Source: JAJPKK01 sp963747835 (GTDB lineage: Bacteria; Pseudomonadota; Alphaproteobacteria; Rhizobiales; Xanthobacteraceae). Taken from it: a DNA stretch of 64,000 nt. The notes under the pieces are model-generated. The model searched no databases. It saw nothing but the letters and a program-made list of their open reading frames with translations, and had not been told where the DNA came from. The stretch lies in contig CAVVGO010000006.1 in assembly GCA_963747835.1 (NCBI GenBank), forward strand, positions 1,488,001 through 1,552,000, written 5' to 3'. The translations under genes and the position numbers were made by a program. Below are positions 29,498 through 38,475 of the stretch, one piece after another. Within the stretch, counting starts at the first letter, position 1. Each line of letters opens with the position of its first letter.

Positions 29498-31672
29498 ATG
29501 GCAAAGCGCATCGTCGACGTGCTGATTCCGGTCGCGCTCGATCATGCGTATTCGTATCGGGTGCCGGCGGAGCTTGCGCTGGCGCCCGGCGATCTCGTCC
29601 GGGTGGCGCTCGGCACCCGCGAGTGCACCGGGGTGGTGTGGGCCGACAATGAAACCCCCAATCCCCGCCTCGACAACCGGCTCAAGGATGTGGCCGCGAG
29701 GCTCGACATCAAGCCGCTGCGGCCGGAGTTGCGCAAGTTCGTCGACTGGGTATCGGGATACACCCTAAGCCCGCGCGGCATGGTGCTGCGCATGGCGCTG
29801 CGGATGGGCGAACATCTCGGCCCCGAACGGCTGCGGACCGGCGTGCGTCTCGTCGGCCCGCCGCCGCAGCGCATGACTGCGACGCGCGCCCGGGTGCTAC
29901 GCCTCATCGCCGACGGCCTCGCCCGTGGCAAAAGCGAGACCGCCCAGGAAGCCGGGGTGTCGGTCGGCGTAATCGACGGCCTGATCGACGAGGGCACCCT
30001 GGAGGTGCTGGAGCTGCCGGTGGCGCCGCTGGTCGGCCGCCCCGATCCAACCTATGGCCCGCCGGATTTCACCGCCCCGCAGGCGGACGCCGGCGCGGCG
30101 TTGCGCGCCGCAGTGGCCGATGGCGCGTTTTCCGTGACGCTGCTCGACGGCGTCACCGGCTCGGGCAAGACCGAGGTTTATTTCGAGGCGATCGCCGAGG
30201 CGCTGGGGCGCGGCCGCCAGAGCCTGATCCTGATGCCGGAAATCGCGCTGACCGGCCAGTTTCTCGACCGCTTCGCGGCGCGGTTCGGGGTACGGCCGGC
30301 CGAGTGGCATTCGGAGCTGAGTCCGCGACGGCGCGCCCGCACCTGGCACGCGGTGGCGGCAGGCGATGTCCCGGTCGTGGTCGGGGCGCGCTCGGCGCTG
30401 TTCCTGCCTTACGCGAGCCTCGGCCTCATCATCGTCGATGAGGAGCACGACGCCGCCTACAAGCAGGAGGATGGCGTGCATTACCACGCCCGCGACATGG
30501 CGGTGGTGCGGGCCCACCTCGCCGGCTTCCCGATCGTGCTGGCGTCGGCGACGCCGTCGGTCGAGACCGAGGTCAATGCGCGGCGCGGGCGGTATCGCCG
30601 GCTGCCGCTGCCGGAGCGATTCGGCGGCGCCCATCTGCCCGCCATCGAGGCGATCGACCTCACCCGCGAAGGCCCGCCGCGCGGCCGCTTTGTGGCGCCG
30701 CGCCTCGCCGAAGCCGTGAAGATCGCGCTGGAGCGCAAGGAGCAGGCGCTGCTGTTCCTCAATCGCCGCGGCTACGCCCCGCTCACCTTGTGCCGCGCCT
30801 GCGGCTTCCGGTTCTCGTGTCCGAGCTGCGATGCGTGGCTCGTCGATCACCGCTTCCGCCGCCAGCTTGTCTGCCATCATTGCGGCTTCGCGCAGCCGCG
30901 CCCGCCGGTGTGCCCGAAATGCCAGGCCGCCGACAGCTTCGTCGCCTGCGGTCCCGGCGTCGAACGCCTTGCCGAGGAAGCGGCCGCGCTGTTTCCGGGC
31001 GCCCGCATGCTGGTGCTCTCAAGCGACCTCGTCGCCACCGCGGAGCGCATGCGCGAAGAGCTCAAGGAGGTCGCGGAAGGCCATGTGGACGTGGTGATCG
31101 GCACCCAGCTCGTCGCCAAGGGCCACCATTTTCCCAAGCTCAACCTGGTCGGCATCGTCGATGCCGATCTCGGCCTCGCCAACGGCGACCCGCGTGCCGC
31201 CGAACGCACATTCCAACTCCTGCATCAGGTGTCCGGCCGCGCCGGCCGCGAAACCGGCCGCGGCTACGGTTTCCTGCAGACCCATCAGCCGAACCATCCG
31301 GTCATGCGGGCGCTGATCGCCGGCGATCGCGAGGCCTTCTATGCAACCGAAATCGAGGCGCGTGAGCGCGCGCTTTATCCCCCGTTCGGCCGGCTCGCGA
31401 GCCTCGTGATCTCGGGCCCGGACCGCCCCTCAACCGAGGGCTTCGCGCGCCGCCTCGCCGGCGCCGCGCCGGCCCAAGAGGCGGTGCGAGTACTGGGCCC
31501 CGCCGAAGCCCCGATCGCCGTGGTGCGCGGCCGCCACCGCTTCCGCCTGCTGGTGAAAGCGGCGCGGGCATTCGATCTCCCGGCCTATTTGCGCGGGTGG
31601 CTCCGCCACGCCCCGAAGGCTGCTACCGGGGTGAAGCTCGATGTCGATGTCGATCCGATGAGCTTTTTGTGA
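29498..31672 (+). CDS. priA: Primosomal protein N' (replication restart helicase PriA)
   Basis: A 3'-5' helicase that reloads the replisome at stalled forks. It has 724 residues from ATG 29498 (MAKRIVDVLIPVALDHAYSY, the usual 3'-DNA-binding domain start). Helicase motifs are GVTGSGKTEVYFEAI (Walker A), LIIVDEEHDAAYKQED (DEEHD) and LLFLNRRGYAPL. The zinc region has paired cysteines in CRACGFRFSCPSC and CHHCGFAQPRPPVCPKC. Motifs V-VI are IGTQLVAKGHHFPKLNLVG and LLHQVSGRAGRE. Length and motif order are normal. Confidence 0.96.
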   Translation: MAKRIVDVLIPVALDHAYSYRVPAELALAPGDLVRVALGTRECTGVVWADNETPNPRLDNRLKDVAARLDIKPLRPELRKFVDWVSGYTLSPRGMVLRMALRMGEHLGPERLRTGVRLVGPPPQRMTATRARVLRLIADGLARGKSETAQEAGVSVGVIDGLIDEGTLEVLELPVAPLVGRPDPTYGPPDFTAPQADAGAALRAAVADGAFSVTLLDGVTGSGKTEVYFEAIAEALGRGRQSLILMPEIALTGQFLDRFAARFGVRPAEWHSELSPRRRARTWHAVAAGDVPVVVGARSALFLPYASLGLIIVDEEHDAAYKQEDGVHYHARDMAVVRAHLAGFPIVLASATPSVETEVNARRGRYRRLPLPERFGGAHLPAIEAIDLTREGPPRGRFVAPRLAEAVKIALERKEQALLFLNRRGYAPLTLCRACGFRFSCPSCDAWLVDHRFRRQLVCHHCGFAQPRPPVCPKCQAADSFVACGPGVERLAEEAAALFPGARMLVLSSDLVATAERMREELKEVAEGHVDVVIGTQLVAKGHHFPKLNLVGIVDADLGLANGDPRAAERTFQLLHQVSGRAGRETGRGYGFLQTHQPNHPVMRALIAGDREAFYATEIEARERALYPPFGRLASLVISGPDRPSTEGFARRLAGAAPAQEAVRVLGPAEAPIAVVRGRHRFRLLVKAARAFDLPAYLRGWLRHAPKAATGVKLDVDVDPMSFL

Positions 31673-31683
31673 GGGGGTATGTA

Positions 31684-32248
31684 ATGGCGACGACGGAAGC
31701 TCGATCTTGGGCTGGAGAACTGGTTGACTTTTAACACAACCTCGTTATCTTTACAACGAGCGTTGCGGGATGGGCGACTGCTAGTGCGGTCGCCCATGCG
31801 CCCCTTAGGTGATGAAAAGAGACATCTTCTGGTTACCCCGGAGATAAGTGCTCTTTTGGATGGCAACTTGGCCAGGGGTTTGTTTCCTGACGTGTCCGCC
31901 GAGGCTCTGATTGGCAAATTTGTTGCTGGATATCTTGTCACGGTAAGCAGACAGATCACAAAAAAGAATCCGGACGTTGAGCAAATTGTAGGAGCCGATG
32001 AAGTATGGGCGCTATGTGCAAGAAATCCGCCCCCAGGTTGGCGCATTCTTGGACGCTGGCATAAACAGAATGTATTTATTGCGCTACGCTCGTGGTCCAA
32101 GACGAAGCTTTTTGCAAACTATCCAAAAGCAACCAACGAGGTGATCGCCGATTGGCAGCAGCTTCTGGGCGCAGAACCGGTACATAGAGGACAGGTTGTT
32201 GGCGATTATTTGGGTGGAGTGTTTCGTGATGTCGATCAAGACCCGTAA
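31684..32248 (+). CDS. Unknown protein upstream of an XRE regulator; start uncertain
   Basis: I do not recognise the family. The frame open from TTG 31724 encodes 174 residues (MTFNTTSLSLQRALRDGRLL...). A better start may be ATG 31684 (MATTEARSWAGELVDF), whose frame runs into the same protein if one T is removed from the TTTT at 31729-31732; that start lies close after the priA stop. The protein is mixed alpha/beta in appearance, with KNPDVEQIVGADEVWALCAR and GWRILGRWHKQNVFIALRSW, and no membrane segment. Base composition is visibly lower in GC than its neighbours. It overlaps the XRE gene by 20 bases. The two-gene layout would fit a toxin-antitoxin or phage-type pair, but that is only context. 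Confidence 0.55.
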
Positions 32249-32591
32249 ATCAAATCCCAAATTCATCCGAGCATATGATCGTGCGATGCTGCGATCTGCC
32301 TTCGTGAGTTTATTTTGGGCGATCATTACAGAACGGCGCAAGAAAGGGACGTACACGCTTGTTCAGCTAGCAAAGCAGCTTGGTACCAATAAAGCGGAAG
32401 TCTCGCGCTGGTTTAGGGGCGAACCGAATTGGACAGTTGGGACGATCGCGAATATCGCCAATGCGCTCAACGTAGAACTTCATATACAGGCTGTAGATCG
32501 TGCTTCTGGCGAAATTTTCACTCCTGCCGGAGTTCAGGTTTCCAAAGCGTACCAACCTCCTCAAAAAGTGACATCTGCAGACGTCCACTAA
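32229..32591 (+). CDS. XRE-family helix-turn-helix regulator
   Basis: A 120-residue DNA-binding protein from ATG 32229 (MSIKTRKSNPKFIRAYDRAM). The HTH is TYTLVQLAKQLGTNKAEVSR followed by WFRGEPNWTVGTIANIANAL, a Cro/C1-type domain at about residues 42-80. The tail (ASGEIFTPAGVQVSKAYQ) has no known domain. It overlaps the preceding unknown gene by 20 bases, so the two are probably co-translated, and it may repress its own operon. Both genes have a lower GC content than the flanking chromosome, a sign of transfer. The sequence from 32592 to 32998 holds no gene I can support. Confidence 0.78.
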   Translation: MSIKTRKSNPKFIRAYDRAMLRSAFVSLFWAIITERRKKGTYTLVQLAKQLGTNKAEVSRWFRGEPNWTVGTIANIANALNVELHIQAVDRASGEIFTPAGVQVSKAYQPPQKVTSADVH

Positions 32592-32998
32592 GGGCATCGT
32601 TAGGCTCACTCGCATGCCCAAAGGGCCGCCACTGGAGAGCGTCAGCGTCTCATTGGTCGTCTGAGCATGGCATTGATCCCTCGCCCGATGTCGCCGCCCC
32701 CACAGTAAAATCCAGTATAAAGCCACATCGGCGCAGCCGACCAGAGCGCGGCTAACACTCGCACGACAAGCGTGGGCATTGCGAACCGCCCATCCTCGCC
32801 CCGCGATCCATCTCGCCACCGCGGCCATTATTTCGCCGCGCTGATCCGCGATACGACCGCCATGTCACTCCATCACGGCATACCGCCCAGCTAGCTCCTC
32901 TTCTTCCTCGGCGACCGGCGACGCGCGCGAACCTATGCGCGCGCCGGATCGAAGCGACCGCACCGCGCGGCCGCGCATCGCCGAAGAGGGAGACGGAC

Positions 32999-33388
32999 GT
33001 GACATCCCATGAACATCGCCGGTTTGCGCCGGCCAAGATGACGCCTGCGCAGTCGGAGGCGTATCGCAGGCTGGTGCGCAAATGGCGCGACGCTTGGCGG
33101 GCCGAGATGGCGGCTCGCCAAGGCGAGACGGACGGCGGCCGGACATCCCGGCTGGTGCAGGACGAAAGCCCCAAGCGGGCCAACGCGCCACCGGCGGCGA
33201 AGTCGGAACGCCAGAAGCCGGAACGCCAGAAGCCGGAGCGCCATCAGGCGGCGAAGTTTGCCGCCGCCATCGCCCGCGATGCGTTCGGGCGGTTCTACTG
33301 GAACGGCAAGCAGGCGCGGCAACTCGCGGAGGCGGCGAACCACAACGGCGCCGCCAAGCATGCTGGCTCGGGCAAGCGCCGGTCGTGA
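32999..33388 (+). CDS. Hypothetical basic protein with short internal repeat
   Basis: A predicted 129-residue Arg/Lys/Ala-rich protein starting at ATG 32999 (MTSHEHRRFAPAKMTPAQSE). The segment SEAYRRLVRKWRDAWRAEMA is helical. A duplicated ERQKP unit (PERQKPERHQ) marks a low-complexity linker, and the tail reads DAFGRFYWNGKQARQLAEAA. It is unrecognised, has no strong ribosome site, and high GC favours chance frames, so whether it is expressed is uncertain. Confidence 0.4.
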   Translation: MTSHEHRRFAPAKMTPAQSEAYRRLVRKWRDAWRAEMAARQGETDGGRTSRLVQDESPKRANAPPAAKSERQKPERQKPERHQAAKFAAAIARDAFGRFYWNGKQARQLAEAANHNGAAKHAGSGKRRS

Positions 33389-33414
33389 CGGCGCCGCGGC
33401 GTTCTTCCGCCGCG

Positions 33415-33495
33415 TCGTAGGGCGGGTTCGCTTTAACCCACCGGCTTCTTCACCGTTGGCTGGAACGGCGGATTAAAGCAAATCCGCCCTACGAC
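33415..33495. repeat. Interspersed palindrome (TCGTAGGGCGG...CCGCCCTACGA)
   Basis: An 81-base inverted repeat with outer arms TCGTAGGGCGG and CCGCCCTACGA and an inner GGTTCGCTTTAA / TTAAAGCAAATCC near-palindrome. This is a known style of short mobile palindrome in Hyphomicrobiales. Half of a similar unit appears at 58508-58545. Confidence 0.75.
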
Positions 33496-33547
33496 GACTG
33501 ATAGGCTTCACGGAATCGATCTACTGGTGACCTCAACGTTCGTCGAA

Positions 33548-33736
33548 TCAGGCCGCGATATCGAGGTTCTGGCCGACGCCCGCCGGGAGGCTCGCACTTT
33601 GCACCGAGCCTGCGACCAACTGGGCGACTTCTTTTTGTTGGTTGGCGGTGTCCTTCAGGAGTTGCATCCCAATATCCAGCTGTAATTGCCCGCTCTGCAT
33701 GCCGACGAAGGCCGAGGCGATCGATGCTGGATCCAT
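33548..33736 (-). CDS. YjfB-like putative motility protein
   Basis: A 62-residue protein from ATG 33736 (MDPASIASAFVGMQSGQLQL), matching the small YjfB family annotated as putative motility proteins. The body is one long amphipathic helix (QLDIGMQLLKDTANQQKEVA) followed by a short Gly/Pro tail (PAGVGQNLDIAA). No flagellar or chemotaxis gene lies in this window, so the motility label rests on the family name alone. It is flanked by intergenic sequence on both sides and is probably a single transcription unit. Confidence 0.7.
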   Translation of the reverse strand: MDPASIASAFVGMQSGQLQLDIGMQLLKDTANQQKEVAQLVAGSVQSASLPAGVGQNLDIAA

Positions 33737-34001
33737 GGCGCTACCCTTTTACGCTGTGACGTGCACTTGGGTGTCGAATTGACGCTGTCGACAACCTTCA
33801 GGAGCACGGCCCTCAATCACGCCGATTGATGCCTTGCGAATAACCATTATGCGCGCCAATCGTAAACACTTGATAAGCTGTATCGAAATGACCCGGATGG
33901 CGGGCTCTACGGCCGCGGCTCCGCCCGGCCGTGTCCGAGATGTCGGCTACCCCTTCACATAACGGCGAGGAAGCCGCCCGCGCCGATCATTCCATTTACA
34001 G

Positions 34002-34019
34002 TATAGGAATAGTCCTATA
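34002..34019. promoter_or_regulatory. Perfect palindrome upstream of parD (candidate operator)
   Basis: TATAGGA, spacer ATAG, TCCTATA: two perfect 7-base arms ending 37 bases before the parD ATG. ParD-type ribbon-helix-helix antitoxins bind palindromes at their own promoter, so this is a likely autoregulatory site. The rest of the gap 33737-34056 shows no gene. Confidence 0.65.
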
Positions 34020-34056
34020 TAATTGATCGAGGCGATGTGAAGGAAGGAGAAAATCG

Positions 34057-34332
34057 ATGCGCACCGGTAAGCCAATCAGCATCACCCTCGGGCCGCAGCA
34101 GGCCAACGTGGATCGGAGATTGCAATCCGGCCAATACGGTAGCGCGAGCGAAGTCTTGCGTGATGCGCTGCGGGCGCTCGATCACCAGGATGCCGTGCTC
34201 GATGAAGCGCTGCGGGAAAAGGTCAAGGCCTCGATGGCCGATCGCCGGCCCAGCGGGCCGGCCAGCGACGTGTTCAAGCGCTTGCGCGCGCACCACGGCC
34301 GACGGGGGAAAGCCGCCAAGCGTGGCGCTTAG
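34057..34332 (+). CDS. parD: ParD-family type II antitoxin, apparently without ParE
   Basis: A 91-residue antitoxin from ATG 34057, preceded by GAAGGAAGGAG. The ribbon-helix-helix DNA-binding domain is KPISITLGPQQANVDRRLQS followed by GQYGSASEVLRDALRALDHQ, which closely matches ParD. The C-terminal toxin-binding tail is DVFKRLRAHHGRRGKAAKRG. The sequence after it (34333-34543) does not encode a ParE toxin, so the gene is an orphan here. A perfect palindrome upstream may be its operator. Confidence 0.85.
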   Translation: MRTGKPISITLGPQQANVDRRLQSGQYGSASEVLRDALRALDHQDAVLDEALREKVKASMADRRPSGPASDVFKRLRAHHGRRGKAAKRGA

Positions 34333-34543
34333 AGCACGTTCCGGTGCGATCGAATCGCCTCTCTCCGTTGTCATGCCTGCGCTTGTTGCGGGGCATGACC
34401 CCGATGAGGCACGAACCGTCAGAAGTCACAACACTAGTTGAACTTCGTGCCTGCTTGCCGGCCTCGACGGATGCGCCGCGGGCGAATTTATGCAACAATC
34501 GCCCGTCCAATTGCCGTTCAAGTGCACAAACCGGAGGGAACCA

Positions 34544-36193
34544 ATGTCGTTGAGGACCATCAATCGAAATCTGACCGCGGGAATCGCAACCGGCGTCCTG
34601 CTGATTGCGGCTCAGTCCGTTTGGGCCGCCGACACCGGTTCCGTGCAAGGCGTCGTGAGCGACGCATCCGGGAAGCCGGTCGCCGGTGCCTTCGTGAAAC
34701 TGAAAAACGACCAGAAGCGATTGACCTTCATGGTCATTAGCAAGGAGCAGGGCCGCTTCGAGGCGAAAGACTTGCCGCCGGGCAAGTACCGGGTCCAGGG
34801 CGTCGCCGGCGACAATCAGAGCGAGTGGTTTTCCAACGTGACCGTCGCGGCCGGCGGCGAGGACGCCAAGGTCGGCCTGTTGCTCACCGGCAAGCGCGGC
34901 CCGTCGCTCGCGCCGTCGTGGCCGCAACGCCTCCCGGAAGCCGAAGTCGACAAGGCCCCATTGGACGAGACCGGCCTGCCGGAAGGCGCCGGACGCCAGC
35001 TTGTCGCCGAGCGCTGCATCTCGTGCCACGACCTGCAGCGGGTCGTCGTCAAGCGCTCCGACCAGGACGACTGGGATCACACCGTCGCCCGCATGCGCAC
35101 CCGCATGACGGTAGCGCAGATTCCCGATCTGACGCCGGCGGAAACCACGTCGGTGGTGAATTATCTGTCGGAGAAATTCCCGCTGGTGCAGCCCTATGAC
35201 GCCAACAGCCGCCTGCCGAGAGCCGTGTTGTCCGGCAAAGCCGTGAACTATCGCGCGGTGCAGTATGAGCTCGTTAACAACCATGCGGAGCCGCACGACG
35301 TCGCGGTGGATCCCAAGGGCAATCCATGGGTCGCAGAGCGCGCCGGCAAACTGGGTCGCCTCGACGCCAAGACCCTTGAGTTTGTCGAGATCGACACGCC
35401 GCCCGGTCCGGCCGCCCCCGACCGCCAAAGCCTTGGCAATCCGCAAATCAATTCCCAGGGTGTGTTGTGGGTGCCGGATGGTCCCAACGCCCGCTGGCTG
35501 AGCTACGACACCAACGCCGCCAAGTTCGTCTCGTATGCGTTCCCGAAGGGGCATGGCAATGCCGGCGGCAACAGCATGGCGGTTCATCCCGACGGCACCA
35601 TCTGGGCGACCGGCGGCAACAAGGAAGTGCGCCGGCTCAATCCCGAGACCGGGGAGTTCAAGTATTATCCGGCGCCGTCGGCGAAGACCAAAGTACCCGG
35701 CGCCTACGGCCTGACCGTTGCGGGCGACGGATCGGTGTGGTGGGCCGAGGACGAGACCGACATGATGGCGCGGGTCGATCCCGCAACCGGCACGGTCGAG
35801 GAGTACAAGATCCCGTACGAAGGCCACGCCTATCCGCGCCGCATGGGTGCCGACGCGAACGGCGACCTGTGGGTCGGCCTGTGGAAGGCCGGCAAGCTCA
35901 TGAAGATCGATCACAAGACCCGAAAGATGACCATCTACTCGCCGCCCACCAGCGTAAACGGCTCTTATTCGGTGGTCGTGGACAAGAAGAACAACTACGT
36001 GTGGATGAGCGGCCAACAGGCCGACATGATCCTGCGGTTCGATCCCAAGACCGAAGAGTGGGTTGAATTCCCGCTCCCGGAGGCGGAGACCGATGCACGT
36101 CGCATCGATATCGACCCCACCAACCCGAATCGCATCTACTTTGCCGGCAATATTCCGGGCCGCATGGGCTTTGTGGAGGTGTTGCCGCAATAA
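34544..36193 (+). CDS. Exported fusion: carboxypeptidase-like domain, cytochrome c, Vgb-type beta-propeller
   Basis: A 549-residue periplasmic protein from ATG 34544, with GGAGGGAA just upstream. The signal peptide is roughly residues 1-28 (LTAGIATGVLLIAAQSVWAA). Next is a carboxypeptidase-regulatory-like beta domain (GSVQGVVSDASGKPVAGAFV), then a short c-type haem region with RCISCHDLQRVV and MRTRMTVAQIP as possible Met ligand. From about residue 240 six-bladed virginiamycin-B-lyase-like repeats run to the end (EPHDVAVDPKGNPWVAERAG, GNAGGNSMAVHPDGTIWATG, SVWWAEDETDMMARVDPATG). It is probably a redox or substrate-sensing periplasmic enzyme; the substrate is unknown. It appears monocistronic. 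Confidence 0.85.
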   Translation: MSLRTINRNLTAGIATGVLLIAAQSVWAADTGSVQGVVSDASGKPVAGAFVKLKNDQKRLTFMVISKEQGRFEAKDLPPGKYRVQGVAGDNQSEWFSNVTVAAGGEDAKVGLLLTGKRGPSLAPSWPQRLPEAEVDKAPLDETGLPEGAGRQLVAERCISCHDLQRVVVKRSDQDDWDHTVARMRTRMTVAQIPDLTPAETTSVVNYLSEKFPLVQPYDANSRLPRAVLSGKAVNYRAVQYELVNNHAEPHDVAVDPKGNPWVAERAGKLGRLDAKTLEFVEIDTPPGPAAPDRQSLGNPQINSQGVLWVPDGPNARWLSYDTNAAKFVSYAFPKGHGNAGGNSMAVHPDGTIWATGGNKEVRRLNPETGEFKYYPAPSAKTKVPGAYGLTVAGDGSVWWAEDETDMMARVDPATGTVEEYKIPYEGHAYPRRMGADANGDLWVGLWKAGKLMKIDHKTRKMTIYSPPTSVNGSYSVVVDKKNNYVWMSGQQADMILRFDPKTEEWVEFPLPEAETDARRIDIDPTNPNRIYFAGNIPGRMGFVEVLPQ

Positions 36194-36286
36194 GGCAGCA
36201 AACTGAACAAGCTGCGGGCCTCGTCCGCTCGGACTTTGGCCCGCGGCTTTGTTGCTGGATGGTCATGCGGCGCCGTTCATAGCGGG

Positions 36287-36376
36287 GCCGCTTCCAAGCC
36301 GCTTCCAAGCCGCTTCCGTCCCGCTTCCGTCCCGCTTTCCAAGCCGCTTCCCAAGCCGCTTCCCAAGCCGCTTCCC
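36287..36376. repeat. Short tandem repeat GCCGCTTCC(C)AA upstream of lepA
   Basis: About seven or eight 11-12 base units (GCCGCTTCCAA, GCCGCTTCCCAA and variants with GTCCC) run without interruption and end 30 bases before the lepA start. Such arrays can change copy number by slippage. They occupy the place where the leader and ribosome site would lie. Confidence 0.85.
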
Positions 36377-36406
36377 TCTTGGCCCCGGCATTGCTACATG
36401 CGGGCC

Positions 36407-38219
36407 ATGACCACCGTCCCGATCGAAAACATTCGCAATTTCTCCATCGTCGCCCATATCGACCATGGCAAGTCGACGCTTGCGGACCGGCTGATTCAGA
36501 TCACCGGCGGCCTTTCCGAGCGCGAAATGGTCGGCCGGGAGCAGGTGCTCGATTCCATGGACATCGAGCGCGAGCGCGGCATCACCATCAAGGCCCAGAC
36601 GGTGCGGCTCAACTACCGCGCTCATGACGGCAAGGACTACATTCTCAACCTCATCGACACGCCCGGCCATGTGGACTTCGCCTACGAGGTCAACCGCAGC
36701 TTGGCGGCCTGCGAGGGCTCGTTGCTGGTGGTGGACGCGAAGTCAGGGCGTCGAGGCGCAGACCCTGGCGAACGTCTATCAGGCGCTCGACAACAATCAC
36801 GAGGTGGTGCCGGTCCTCAACAAGGTCGACCTGCCGGCCGCCGAGCCCGACAAGGTGAAACAGCAGATCGAGGACGTGATCGGGCTCGACGCTTCCGACG
36901 CGATCCTGATTTCGGCCAAGACCGGCCTCAACATCGAGGCCGTGCTGGAGGCGATCGTCACCCGGCTGCCGCCGCCCAAGGGTGACCGCGACGCTACCCT
37001 GAAGGCGCTGCTGGTCGACAGCTGGTACGACCTTTATCTCGGCGTTGTGGTGCTGGTGCGCATCGTCGACGGCACTCTCAAAAAGGGCCAGCGCATCCGC
37101 ATGATGCGCACCCATGTGAACTACGAGGTCGACCGCGTCGGCGTATTCACGCCGAAATTGCTGGAGGCCGAGGAACTCGGCCCCGGCGAGATCGGCTTTC
37201 TCACCGCCAACATCAAAGAGGTGGCGGACACCCGCGTGGGCGACACCATCACGGACGACCGCAAGCCGGCCGCGGCGGCGCTGCCGGGCTTCCGCCCGGC
37301 CATCCCGGTGGTGTTCTGCGGGCTGTTCCCGGTCGACGCCGCGCAGTTCGAGGATCTGCGCGCCGCCATGGGCAAGCTGCGCCTCAACGATGCGAGCTTC
37401 TCGTTCGAGATGGAGACCAGCGCGGCGCTGGGCTTCGGATTCCGCTGCGGCTTTCTGGGGCTGTTGCACCTGGAGATCATCCAGGAGCGGCTGGAGCGCG
37501 AGTTCAATCTCGACCTCATCGCGACCGCGCCGTCGGTCATCTACAAGATGATCCTGACCGACGGGAAGGAAATCGAAATCCACAACCCGGTCGACATGCC
37601 GGATGTGATGAAGATCCGGGAAATCCACGAGCCCTGGATCCGCGCCACCATCCTGACGCCGGACGAATATCTCGGCAGCGTGCTCAAGCTGTGCCAGGAC
37701 CGCCGCGGCGTTCAGGTGGAACTCACCTATGTGGGCAATCGCGCCATGGTGAAATACGACCTGCCGCTCAACGAGGTGGTGTTCGACTTCTACGATCGGC
37801 TCAAATCGGTGTCGAAGGGATACGCGTCGTTCGACTACCAACTCACCGACTACAAGGTCGCCGATCTGGTGAAGATGCAGATCCTGGTCAACGCCGAGCC
37901 GGTCGACGCGCTTGCCATGCTGGTCCACCGCGCCCGCGCCGAGCACCGCGGCCGCGCCATGGTGGAAAAGCTGAAGGAATTGATACCGCCGCACATGTTC
38001 CAGATTCCGATCCAGGCGGCGATCGGCGGCAAGATCATCGCTCGCGAAACCGTACGCGCCTTCCGCAAGGACGTCACCGCCAAATGCTACGGCGGCGACA
38101 TTACCCGCAAGCGCAAGCTTCTGGACAAGCAGAAGGAAGGCAAGAAGCGCATGCGCCAGTTCGGCAAGGTCGACATCCCCCAGGAGGCGTTCATCGCGGC
38201 CCTGAAGGTGGATACGTAA
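36407..38219 (+). pseudogene. lepA: Elongation factor 4 (LepA), one frameshift near 36740
   Basis: A ribosome-bound GTPase involved in initiation and back-translocation, about 603 residues if read through. ATG 36407 begins MTTVPIENIRNFSIVAHIDH. G1 is AHIDHGKSTLADRLI and G3 is LIDTPGHVDFAYEVNRSL. After ACEGSLLVVDA the frame must change by one base (GCGAAGTCAGGGC) to give QGVEAQTLANVYQALDNNHE. G4 LNKVDLP and G5 ISAKTGLNIEAV follow. The LepA-specific C-terminal domain ends KRMRQFGKVDIPQEAFIAAL. All the rest is intact, so a base error is likely. A 36398 ATG would add three residues. Confidence 0.92.
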
Positions 38220-38223
38220 GGCC

Positions 38224-38352
38224 TTATTTCGCCGCGTGGGTTTGGTGCAGCAATCCCGCTGACTTCATCTCGTCGTGGAGCGCAATCGGATCCCAGTCGT
38301 ATCCGTTTGGCCATGTCAGGGCGCCGTCCTCTATGAAAACACGAGCAATCCG
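38224..38352 (-). pseudogene. DUF2442 C-terminal remnant
   Basis: The last 42 codons of a DUF2442 gene: RIARVFIEDGALTWPNGYDW then DPIALHDEMKSAGLL, ending at TAA 38224. The WPNGxDxDPxxLHDEM ending is typical of the DUF2442 subtype found in toxin-antitoxin-like pairs. The 5' part is gone; upstream the frame runs into a CCCGCATG/CATGCGGG palindrome. It has no start of its own and is best read as debris. Confidence 0.65.
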
Positions 38353-38381
38353 GAGCGGGCCTCGCCGCGGGCGCGGTGATT

Positions 38382-38407
38382 CCCGCATGTCGCTCCGCTC
38401 ATGCGGG
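38382..38407. repeat. REP-like palindrome CCCGCATG...CATGCGGG
   Basis: 8-bp perfect arms around a 10-base loop TCGCTCCGCT, next to the truncated DUF2442 remnant. Its 3' part GCTCATGCGGGCTAC recurs at 48762-48777. Confidence 0.7.
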
Positions 38408-38475
38408 CTACAGGTTATGCTGTTGTGTAACGCACGTGTCTGCAAGCGCCGCCGGCCCCGTAGGCCGCGCAGCCC

